Shown: in pieces, positions 55,237 to 64,000 of the stretch
How the letters are laid out: every line of letters starts with the position of its first letter
Position numbering within the stretch: position 1 is the first letter of the stretch
Notes under the pieces: model-generated
What the model was told of the DNA's origin: nothing
Seen by the model: the letters and a program-made list of their open reading frames with translations, nothing else
Databases searched by the model: none
Made by a program: the position numbers and the translations under genes
From: Xenoacremonium recifei
Taxonomy: Eukaryota; Ascomycota; Sordariomycetes; Hypocreales; Nectriaceae
Direction: 5' to 3'
Assembly (NCBI GenBank): GCA_012184525.1
Contig: WOFQ01000010.1
Location: 496,001-560,000 of the forward strand
Length of the DNA: 64,000 bases

Positions 55237-56111
55237 ATGCCGAAATGTAAGCTTCCCTCCCCTCAGCACTTCCGAGAGTTTCTGGCCTTTACTAACTGTG
55301 CCTAGTCTTCTGTAGGGTTCCCAATCTCCGAGCGCGACGAACTTACAAGCTGATGATTCCCAGGTGATTATTGCGATGTCTACTTGACGCACGACTCTAT
55401 GAGCGTGCGCAAAGCTCACAACAGCGGCCGAAACCACCTGCGCAATGTGGTAGACTACTATCAACGTTTGTCTTTCCGATCGCGACGTGTCTTGCTGCAA
55501 GGATGCTGAAATGTTACTTAGAAATCGGCCACGAGAAGGCCCAGTCCGTTATCGATTCGATCACCTCCTCGTACGCCGCCGAAGGCCAGGCTCACGCGAA
55601 CCCCATGCTTCCTCAAAACCAGCCCGGACACGGTTTCCCGCCGCCCTTCCCATTTCCTGGAGGTTGGTTTCTTCAAGCTTGCTGCTAGGCGTGTGGTTGA
55701 CATATTTTGCTAGGCGTCCCTCCACCATTTCCAGGAATGCCTGGTGCTCCCCCCGGACAATTTCCTCACGGTATCCCTCGTACGTTTGACCCTCAAGAGT
55801 TGTGCGCATTCAGCACTAATAGTTCTGCAGCACCTCCAGGTGGTGGGCGCGGCATGCCGGCGATGCCTCCATTCCCTCCAGGTCCAAACGGCCTCCCTCC
55901 GATCCCACCTAATGGCCTACCTTTCCCACCCCCCAACGGCCTGCCATTCCCGCCTCCTGGTGCCCCGGGAGCGCCTGGCGCGCCGCAGAACTTCTCGAAT
56001 ATACCTGGGATGCCCCCTCCAGGGCAGGGATTCCCAGGAGCCCCTCCTGGAGGCATTCCCCCTCCAGGCTTCCCCGCGCCCAATGGTCCTCCGGGACAAG
56101 AGAAGAGATAA
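55237..56111 (+). CDS. YHC1: U1 small nuclear ribonucleoprotein C
   Basis: Six exons, 55237-55246, 55306-55311 (6 nt), 55364-55465, 55522-55662, 55714-55779 and 55831-56111, give 201 residues. The joined N-terminus is [20 protein letters not shown], the conserved U1-C zinc finger start (CDYCD, then the His pair of KAHNSGRNH), with NVVDYYQQIGHEKAQ after it. The C-terminal half is Pro/Gly/Met-rich, as usual. U1-C stabilises U1 snRNP pairing with the 5' splice site. The 10-nt first exon and 6-nt second exon are required to write MPKFF: skipping the second gives MPKCDYCD, still in frame but without the conserved aromatic pair. The branch site tactaac and acceptor cctag precede the 6-nt exon. The last intron (55780-55830) is preferred to reading through. 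Confidence 0.88.
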
Positions 56112-56633
56112 GTGCAGAGGTGGCCGAATTGGGACGGAAAATTCAATGTTGCTAGGAAAATAAATGGCGAAATAGGCGTTCGGGAGTAGAACAGCATATC
56201 CATCAACGCAATTCATTCTTTTGCGTATCCAAGTGATGGATTGTATGATCACATTGCTGACTGCAATATATGAGACTTGTTGAAGCTGGATGTGTTTCAT
56301 CATTGACGGTCAACGTCCTCTGTATCTTTAAATCCCTTCCGGTACAACAATCATCACTATATACTATACAGAACTGAAGATCTCTGAAACAACATTGTAT
56401 CTTCATTTCCTAAATCCTCGAATGTGCATTGCGTCCAAATTCGTTCTCTTCGTAATCTTCATCATCAGGCATCAAATCATGGCGGTCATAATGGAGGCAT
56501 CCTCTAGTTGACCCTTGCGTAGTAATAAATTTCCATGCCCCTTGTCACCGTTGAGCTTGGTCCCTATATCTCAGATCGTTTGTCATCATGAAGCAAGTGA
56601 CGAGCAAGATAACTCAGCCGTCTCCCAGTCTGT
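56112..56633. other. Convergent intergenic region
   Basis: About 520 bp between the convergent U1-C and 1059-residue genes. AT-rich in its middle; no gene. Confidence 0.5.
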
Positions 56634-59600
56634 CTAAAAACGACCATTTGCTCGATACTGATCTCGAATGCTGGCAGATCGGAGAACATCCCCTACTCCG
56701 TCGCGGACTTCCCGAGGCCCGCTGATCTTTTGTCGTAATTCCTGTGACCGTTTCTCTCGACGTTTCTCACTGATTCGACGTGGAATATTTTGAATGTCTT
56801 CGAGACGAGCCCCAATTGAAAACCGACGTCTCTCGTTGCTAGGGCGTCGACGAACGCCGTGCCCGCGCCAGAAAGAAGGTTCTTGTTCGTCCGGGGCAGT
56901 TGATGGTCTATCGTCCTGCGGAAAGCTTCGTCGCAACGAGTCCAAGCTTGCCCGATGTCGCATAACTCGAAGATTCCCACTAGGGGTTCGTCGAATGGTG
57001 CGTCTCTCGGGCCCTTGCCAGTCGTCGGCTGGATAGAATTCATCATCATCGCGAGGGGGCAGAATAGCAAAAGTTCGCTTTACTTTTTCGCTCAAAGTTC
57101 TCTTAGGACTTCCTTGCTGAGGGCGACCTTGTTGAGGGCGATTGTCCACTGGAGGGTATCTGTATATCTGCTCGTCTGGCTCGACAGGATCTCGAACCCA
57201 GTCCTCATCAAGATTAGCCAAGTCCTCACTTGACCATTGAGGCCTCCAAAATGGATGCAATTTGTTCTCTTCCGCAGGCGTATCGTCGGCAGTCGGATAC
57301 GTTGGCCCACGCTCCATTTCAGGCAGACCTCTTCGTCGTGAGAAGGGGTTTGGTCTGGTTCGGCCACTGCGTGACAAGGAGAATGTCCGACTAAGGATTC
57401 CCGGAGGTTTCGATGATAACATGGACGCGTCTAACGAGTGTCGTCGACGTGTTAAAGCGCGACGCATAAGAGAAGGTCGACGGGGCGGTTTCTCCCCCGT
57501 TGCCTCAAAGTAGTTGCCCATTTGCACTACTTTTTCGTAGGCAGGTGTCATGCCGGACGGCGTAGCGGGAATGAATTTGATCGCAGGGGGGTGGTTTGGT
57601 GGTTCAGGGGGAGCCCGAGGGTTGCGCAGCGGAGAATCGACGTCGTCTAATGAGAATTCTGGCTGCGGAGGGGTAACGGGCACGTTGTCGGTCAGGTCTC
57701 TGGCGTTATTGGAAGTTTCCAGCACTTCGCTTGATTCACCATCCTTCTGATTTCCATCTGAGCCTTCGGATGGCCTTGCAGAATGATCAACCACAAGCAG
57801 AGACGAGTTCTGGTGGGGGTACATGTGAACTGCTAGAGCCTCTGAAACCTCAAGAGCAGTCCCATTTGTGTCCACAGATGCCAGAGAAAATGGTGTATTC
57901 AAGGAGGGACACCCTTTGGCAGACCGTAGATCCTCGTGGCGATCAACACTCGGACGACGTCGCATGCCATCTCTCTCAGATTCGTACGATTGTACAGGGC
58001 GAATAGCCGCTTCGGGAGCAAGAGTCATAGCAGGAGCCTGGGGTTCTTCCTGAGACTGTTTTGCAAGTGCATCTTGCAAGGCATTGTGAATCTTGATACT
58101 CTCGGCGGTCAATGAACCTGCCCTGGAAACGTTTCGACTGGTAGGCGCTGACAAGGACGAGGAACGTCTTGGAACCTCTGGGGGAAAATCCAGAGTTCGT
58201 TCATCTGAACCGTCTGATTCCGAGTAAGTGCGGTGCCGACGATGAGGCCGTTGAAAAACGGGGCCGACATCTTTGCTTGTGACATCTTTGCTTGCAGGAG
58301 CCTCAATGGTGATCGAGCTGACGCTCTTGGTTCGATTCGACCGCCTACTTGATGTTGAGTGCAGTGACGGCTCTTTGCTCGATTTGGATTTGGATGAGGA
58401 CCGCCGATCAGGTACCACTACAACGGGTATGCCACCGCTCCTCCAGACCTCACGCCTCGCTTTGGAACTTGAGATTGAGTTGACCGTGGTGTTTGAAGCA
58501 TAACTTTCGAAGCGTGAGTCCTCAGGTCGCATCTTTCGACGAGATTCCCTTGGGGCCCGTTCCATTAGAACCGAGTCAGCGTTGGAGCTGGGTGATGAAC
58601 TCGTTGGATCCCTGAGAGTGAGCTGCTTTCGTACATGTCGTAAAGTCCTTTGCCTCCGGGGAGGACCATCAACCAGAATTGCTTCCACAACTGTAGAGAC
58701 GGTTGACCTCGTAGAGATGACAGAGGTTCTCCGGGCATCTGTGCTGATAGATGTGTTGGTACTCGAGGGCCCGGGTGATATTCTCGTATTTGAGAATACC
58801 CTTGGAGAGGGGATGACTTCTGCTTTACTGTGAAGCGGCATGTGTCGAACAGCCTTGGCTGCATTGGTCGGGATGGCTGAAGAGTTGTCAGGGACGACCT
58901 TGTTCGAGTAAGCGGTTGAGGGATCAGTAGGCGGTGTCGAACTCCTGGTCTTAACCGTGACCATCCTTTGAAGGTTATCGTCCCATTCCTGCTCGACTTC
59001 GCCGACGGAACTCCAGTCTCCATCAAATTGACCGAAATCTGTCTTGGATCGGGATGGGTGGCCATCGTCATATAGGGCGCTCAGGCCTGGGAGAGCAAGG
59101 CCCAGCCCATTAGGCTTGGGTTGAGGCTTTGAATTATCTTTGACGCGTCGTACAGTAATTTGAGATGTCGAAGAGTCAATCGTATGGCTCACAGTTGACT
59201 TCTTCTCCTCATCTTCGGAAGAGAGGGGTTCTTCTCGCGCAGTTCTGAAAGAGTCTGTTCGAGAACCTACTGTGGTTGCATGCGATCCTCCATGGTCGCT
59301 ATGAATCGGTCTCAACGTCTTTGGACGGCTTGCCAGTTGAGGAGGCGTCACATCCGGGGTCGGCGGGCTTTGTTGGTTTGGCGGCGTGGCCAGGGCTCGA
59401 GGAGGCGCATTTACGGATGTTTTGTAGGAGGGATCGGCGATGGTAGGACTCGACGGAACGCCTGATGAATTACTCGAGGATTTCCGCGAATGCCTTGGGG
59501 GAGTGGGCGGCAGATCAGGACCGCTCCCTATTCGCTTCGACTGGTGTTTCAGAGTTCGAGGGCTCGACGACTGAGAACCTGAGTTGACGGGTCGCGAAGT

Positions 59601-59813
59601 GTCGATTATCAAGTCATATCGTTTCGGACCGGATGGAGAAGTCTCTAGGGGATCATAACGTCTGATGCTGTGTGGCCGAGGAAGTGCTTTGTGCTTCCTG
59701 AATTGCCGCTGGCTGGCAAGGCCGGAGTCGAGAGCGAAGTCGTAGTTGTAGTCGTATTCGAGAGTTGGGCCCGGCATTATGGGCAGAAGAATAGTTTCGG
59801 CGGCGGGAGGCAT
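56634..59813 (-). CDS. Unknown 1059-residue disordered, basic, Ser/Arg/Pro-rich protein
   Basis: Single-exon gene on the minus strand with a long uninterrupted frame and no competing long frame of similar quality. It is dominated by Ser, Arg and Pro, with no catalytic domain visible. Recurrent short basic motifs include RRHRTYSESD, RRRPSVDRH, RRRHSLDASML, RHRASLDSLRRSF and ERRRFSIGARL, all of RxxS type that AGC or CK2-like kinases may use. There is also a more ordered stretch near residues 745-785 (IKFIPATPSGMTPAYEKVVQ, then MGNYFEATG). The C-terminus is an Arg/Lys-rich helix (ISEKRREKRSQELRQKI). Its frame, size and single exon suggest a real gene conserved in filamentous ascomycetes, but I do not recognise it. 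No function is assigned. Confidence 0.65.
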   Translation of the reverse strand: MPPAAETILLPIMPGPTLEYDYNYDFALDSGLASQRQFRKHKALPRPHSIRRYDPLETSPSGPKRYDLIIDTSRPVNSGSQSSSPRTLKHQSKRIGSGPDLPPTPPRHSRKSSSNSSGVPSSPTIADPSYKTSVNAPPRALATPPNQQSPPTPDVTPPQLASRPKTLRPIHSDHGGSHATTVGSRTDSFRTAREEPLSSEDEEKKSTVSHTIDSSTSQITVRRVKDNSKPQPKPNGLGLALPGLSALYDDGHPSRSKTDFGQFDGDWSSVGEVEQEWDDNLQRMVTVKTRSSTPPTDPSTAYSNKVVPDNSSAIPTNAAKAVRHMPLHSKAEVIPSPRVFSNTRISPGPSSTNTSISTDARRTSVISTRSTVSTVVEAILVDGPPRRQRTLRHVRKQLTLRDPTSSSPSSNADSVLMERAPRESRRKMRPEDSRFESYASNTTVNSISSSKARREVWRSGGIPVVVVPDRRSSSKSKSSKEPSLHSTSSRRSNRTKSVSSITIEAPASKDVTSKDVGPVFQRPHRRHRTYSESDGSDERTLDFPPEVPRRSSSLSAPTSRNVSRAGSLTAESIKIHNALQDALAKQSQEEPQAPAMTLAPEAAIRPVQSYESERDGMRRRPSVDRHEDLRSAKGCPSLNTPFSLASVDTNGTALEVSEALAVHMYPHQNSSLLVVDHSARPSEGSDGNQKDGESSEVLETSNNARDLTDNVPVTPPQPEFSLDDVDSPLRNPRAPPEPPNHPPAIKFIPATPSGMTPAYEKVVQMGNYFEATGEKPPRRPSLMRRALTRRRHSLDASMLSSKPPGILSRTFSLSRSGRTRPNPFSRRRGLPEMERGPTYPTADDTPAEENKLHPFWRPQWSSEDLANLDEDWVRDPVEPDEQIYRYPPVDNRPQQGRPQQGSPKRTLSEKVKRTFAILPPRDDDEFYPADDWQGPERRTIRRTPSGNLRVMRHRASLDSLRRSFPQDDRPSTAPDEQEPSFWRGHGVRRRPSNERRRFSIGARLEDIQNIPRRISEKRREKRSQELRQKISGPREVRDGVGDVLRSASIRDQYRANGRF

Positions 59814-62800
59814 ATCACCCAGACGATAGCCCCAGCCAGGCTAAGTCACCTTTTGTAGGTTACGCGACAAGGATGTCTCTGGGACGAGTCGCTCTTCGCA
59901 TGCTGCTCTAATGTACTTGACAAGAATCAACGAGGCAAAGCTCCGAGCCGAACGTGAAGTACGCGAAGCAAGATATAAGTGTCGGGGGGACCGAGCCAGT
60001 GCAAGATATGAGCTCAGAAAGGTTGATTTAGCCGTGCGTATCGGTACAGCAAATTGGAGAGTCGATCTCGAAGGGAAGTCGGACGACAGCCTGCGCGACA
60101 ACAAAGGTATTATATGCGCTGAGGATGTCGGTTCCCGGATCAAGACGCAGGATACAAGGCCCAGAGCTGCAACAGACAAGGCATAGCGAAACTGGGTACC
60201 GCAGCGGACGATTGCGTCGTCTTACGCAGCTTGCCGAGACGAGTTGGGATGAAGCGACGTGTCGTGGTTGCGAGGATCGGGTGAATGCCCGCGGGCAAAG
60301 GTGAGGTGAGACGAGCGATAGATAGGTAAGGTGGAAGAGGAAGTTCCTTGATGGGTGGAGGACGGGATGGACGGGCAGGCGGGCGAGGGAGGTTCTAGTG
60401 AGTTTTAGTGCAGCGTCCAGTGCTCTGCAGGCCAGTGGGGTCGAGTTTTGGTACAAGTAGGTAGGTGCTTTCTCCAGTGCGGCCTCGACGACGACATACA
60501 TAGGACTGACGCAACCTGATGGAGGGCGGACTTACTTGGACAGTCAGTTCAGTCGCTCCACCCGCGAGGGAGGGCAGTGCGCATGCTTGCTTGCTTCCCT
60601 TGCAACCCGCAGCAAGCAAATCCGCGTCTGCGCTGCCCTGTGCGGATGCGATGCGATGCGATGCATTTGGCGCATTCGCATTGCCTCCCTCTTCAGCTGC
60701 TACACGCTACCGTCTCATTTTTAGATGTTGCTGTCTGGCTGGACGAGAGCCGTCGAAAGGCCTATCCATGGGTCCCGTCCTGATCTCTGCGATCCGGCCC
60801 GCTCCCCCCCAACGGGCGGAAATAGGAGGAAGCGTACTTTGGCTCGCCGACTGGACTGGTATTCGGTAGGTAGCCGCCAGATCTGGCCTTTCCGAGCCAC
60901 CGTCTGAGAAATCTTGCAAAGCATGTCATCCTCTCTTCTTTTTCAGCCCGTATGATCCCTGAAGCAGACGTCCAAGTGGGGTCCAGTCTGAAGCCGAGGG
61001 GGGAGGAGACGCTGGAACTTGGAACTCTTGGGACGGGCTTTGGCTTCTCATTCGCAGGCTGGCCAACTGGGACGCTGCATGTGAATGGATCGCAGCGCAT
61101 CTCGACCTCCCCCAAAAGGCCGCCCCTTTGACGCACAGTTGCCCTGCCTGCACTCCGACGCATCCTACTGAATGGACTCTCTTTCTCTTTGCCCTGCCTT
61201 GATTCAAGCGCATTGATCAAATGGTTCTAGCGGCGCTGCAGAATCCATCGCAGTCCCGTTCCCCAAGACTCCCAAGAAGACAGTCAGCTGTAGAGTAAGA
61301 AACGGCGGACTCGACTAACAAAACCTGCAAGCCGACTCGACCACTCGTGAGGCCTGCACGCCCCCCTGTCGTGCAGCCTATCGAACCGAATCAGGAGCCA
61401 TTGCTGCACGTCGTCCAAAGAAGAGAGGCGTCAACGAGTCAATCCCAGTGGGTGGCTGGGAGCTGCATTGGCTCGACTCGGTACTCTCCACTGTGGCCAC
61501 CACTACTGGACCTCTGCGAGTCCAGGAACGGCTCTCCAGCACCGCATTCGCTGCTTTGGATGCATGCCTCAGCAGACAATCCATAAGATATTCCGAGATC
61601 TTGAGTGTTGACACAAAGAGATTTCCTTGGCGTACTCCGTTCTCTCGTCTCAGACCGACGGCTACCACGAGGCGCTGACCCTTGCAGTTGTCTTATACTG
61701 ACCCAAGGTCTAGAACAAGGGCAAGGGTCGTGACTGGCTGCTGTTGCGCTCAACAAGCTCGGTTGCTGTTGGTGAGGTGAGTTCAAGTATGCACACATAG
61801 AGGGAGATCCTTAAAGCAAAGTGAACCAGGAACGGGATTGATTGCGCGTGTAGGAATACTTAAATGGTAATTATGAAGTACAAAGCTTCGAAGACGTGTT
61901 AGCAGACGAAGTGATCATTTCGACCTCTCGCAGCGTTGACTTCGCCGCCCCATCTTGGAATAAGGGTACGGAATCATCATAAGAGTGAGGTTGGAAGAGC
62001 TTTGCGATTGAATGCTCTCTTTTTTGTCCCTTTTTCTTTGTCTCTGTTTTTTTTTCTCCTTCTCTTTCTAGGAAAAGAGAGGGAAAGGAGATTTGGAAGC
62101 ATCTACATCTCTAAGCACCCTTACACTTACACTCAGATCTCCACGCACTGATAATGACTTTGTAAGAAGGGAACATGGTAGAGCGGTGGTTCGAAGCGAA
62201 CGATCCAAACGAGCTGCCGTATAACTGCCTTCTTGGGAAGTCCTTCCAGCCTCGTCAAGGCAACACGAGTCTTCGTAATATTGAATACCTGTTTTAGAAC
62301 CAGATGTATATGGAACTTGTTCCAGAAGTGAGAGTGCGTGCGCGCCGTTTTCCTTCTTCCGTATAGAGTCCTCGTGAGGATGCTCTGGTACTATTTTTTC
62401 TGCTCACGTCAAACGGGCCGATCTTTTCGTGACTTTTTCATTCGGAGAGACTCAGAGGGTTGCTTTGGCGCTCTCAGGCTCTGTCTTGGCATGGATCTTG
62501 GGTTGGCCCTGGATAGCGGAAAGTTTGGCCTATTTTCCGAAAATTCCCACCTCTCAGGAATGCGAGAAGAGGAATCGTTCGATTTCTAGAAAAGGAAGAA
62601 AAGTTTGTACTCTATTTGGGGGCTCAAGCTTCCGGCTATCGCGTTTGGTTTACAGCTGATGAGCTCGACGTTGACGCCGGCGTTGATGGTGGCTGACGGG
62701 AGTGACAAATTAATTCACTATGGACTGTGGTCAGCAGCACCACCAGGCGGGTAGCTGGATGGATGGTAAGATCTTTTTTTGGACGCGCACCAGCCGAGAC

Positions 62801-63898
62801 ATTCCAACCGCCATACGAGCACTACAGCTCAGATTCTCGTCTTGCTTGACGATGGCTAGATGATTCCGAGGATCGTGACACAGCGCTGGAATCCCCGCCG
62901 AAGCGATCGCCTGGGACTCTCGGCCTGGTTGTTGGTAACATCCTGGTCGCCGGAGCCCCAGCATGTCAACTCTATGCAGAAATCCCATGGCATGTCTTCA
63001 TGACGATGCCGGATTTCTCTTCTCGCCGAGGCTGCAGAATGATGAGATCATTGTCAGGGTCCTCGGATTTTTTTTTTGACAGTGACCGTGATCCGGGGTC
63101 ATTCTGGTGGCGGGAGTGGCCGCACGAGGTGCCAGTGCGCACCCCGGCGAAGCCGTCACATGGCGCAAAAGTCTAACTGGAACGGTTAAGGCGAGTGCCA
63201 ATAATAGATCCTCCGACTCGGCATTTTCCACCAGCAGCCTGGACATAGCCTCGCTCTGCTCTGCCAGCGCCCTCAACGCTGGACGCCACTTCACCTTTTG
63301 CGGCCGAGCCTCACCTCGTGTCCGAATCAGAGTGCGAGCTTCACGCCATCGGAAACCTCCAATGGCGCCAGATGAAGTCTATTGGGTCAGAAGCCAACGC
63401 CGAGATCCGCTGTTGGTGGCATGGCGGTCGCGGAGGTTCAACTTACGTGAGGGAAGGCCCTGTAACGTAACGCCGAAGTGGCAATAGAAGCCATTCGGAA
63501 TCTAATCATGCACCCCAAGGACCCTTCTTGCCTACCCGGCATGACGCAGATTTCCCAAAGAGGAACAAGGCAGAGGGCCTCCAGTCGTCGGTCAATACGA
63601 TTGCCAAGATTTTCCGTCTAGCAACCCGTGCCTCGTATCTGAATCGCCATGCTCACCAGCCATCGGAGTCACAGCCCTACGAGTGGCTTAGTCGTCCAGC
63701 TCGGCGGCGAGGCACCCTCTCTACTCGAGACATGCATGGCACATGATGGATATATAAGAAGGCTGTAGGATCACTCGCTGTGTTTTAATCCATACAGACA
63801 TCGATACAATCAATCATCTCCTTTCGTCTCTCGTTCAAGACTCATCATCGCACAAACACACTTTCGTTTATACTAGGATCGACATAACACCAATCAAT
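59814..63898. other. Long gene-poor region
   Basis: About 4.1 kb. The first part is the promoter and leader of the 1059-residue gene. The middle has short frames on both strands with no domain, a TATA box near the right end (listed separately), and T-rich tracts at about 62010-62060. No supported gene. Confidence 0.45.
63751..63759 (+). promoter_or_regulatory. TATA box of the terminal secreted-protein gene
   Basis: The sequence tatataaga lies 148 bp upstream of the start codon at 63899. The leader between contains a CT- and A-rich tract typical of fungal 5' UTRs. Confidence 0.6.
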
Positions 63899-64000
63899 AT
63901 GAAGACGGCATCTATCATGGTAGTCGCTGCGGCGGCTGTGGCCTCTGCCCAATTCACCCAGGAGAGGAACGGCACATGGAAGTGCGACAAGCCGAATGTG
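63899..64000 (+). CDS. Small secreted protein, N-terminal fragment
   Basis: The window ends after 34 codons. The N-terminus MKTASIMVVAAAAVASA is a clear signal peptide with a likely cleavage after ASA, giving a mature start QFTQERNGTW. The first Cys follows in WKCDKPNV. A good TATA box and a leader with the start in a favourable context (tcaatATGAAG) support the start. It could be a small Cys-rich secreted protein or the beginning of a larger enzyme; the length is unknown. Confidence 0.65.
   Translation, partial: MKTASIMVVAAAAVASAQFTQERNGTWKCDKPNV

Noticed and set aside
55780..55830. Reading through this 51-nt segment of the U1-C gene as coding
   Set aside because: It is open but interrupts the Pro/Gly tail with unlike residues. 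It has a good donor (gtacgt), a cactaat branch site and a ctgcag acceptor, so an intron is preferred.
62185..62225. tRNA-like ggtagagcggtggttcgaa segment
   Set aside because: The A-box-like and B-box-like parts are much too close, and no cloverleaf forms.

Overview
This window is nuclear DNA of a filamentous ascomycete, most likely a Sordariomycete. The evidence is short (about 45-60 nt) spliceosomal introns with TACTAAC-like branch sites, gene spacing of roughly 0.3-4 kb on both strands, and fungal-only or strongly fungal-type proteins (KEX1, an AtfA-type bZIP, a PalI/SUR7 protein, a GPI-anchored GH16 protein, fungal Med1). Scattered TACTCCGTA and AGGTACCT elements between genes resemble Hypocreales and their relatives, but the genus cannot be named from sequence alone. 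I saw no tRNA, rRNA, CRISPR array or intact transposon. I rebuilt exons by joining GT-AG (once GC-AG) introns so that frame and family motifs are continuous; every complete model has a CDS length divisible by three.

Layout, left to right. 2.5-8.0 kb: a DAP1-like haem-binding protein and a NOP13-like RNA-binding protein transcribed divergently, a DsbA/FrnE-like thioredoxin-fold protein with a split active site, and an F-box protein. 10.3-24 kb: an Air1/2-type zinc-knuckle protein (TRAMP complex), ORMDL, a histidine-rich GPI-type surface protein, a class I O-methyltransferase, a PalI/SUR7 membrane protein, an unknown basic protein, and Mediator subunit Med1. 24.3-26.8 kb: a large GPI-type GH16 protein whose catalytic nucleophile is replaced by Gln, followed by about 4.6 kb with no recognisable gene. 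31-45 kb: FMT1, SFM1, KEX1, DRE2, a ten-knuckle CCHC protein and a GST-like protein. 47.8-59.8 kb: AtfA-type bZIP, kinetochore DSN1, SDH5, ERV25, U1 snRNP protein C (with a 6-nt micro-exon) and a 1059-residue disordered protein. The window ends inside a small secreted protein gene.

The genes do not form a pathway or metabolite cluster; this is ordinary mixed fungal housekeeping DNA. The O-methyltransferase has no polyketide synthase, NRPS or P450 neighbour. Two genes build the cell surface (His-rich and GH16 proteins), several serve RNA metabolism (NOP13, Air, U1-C, the ten-knuckle protein), and four serve mitochondria or Fe-S/redox work (FMT1, SDH5, DRE2, DAP1-like). The most unusual items are the inactive-looking GH16 protein, the repeat-built histidine/cysteine surface protein, the 6-nt exon in U1-C, and the DsbA-like gene whose CxxC motif is split by introns, one of them GC-AG.
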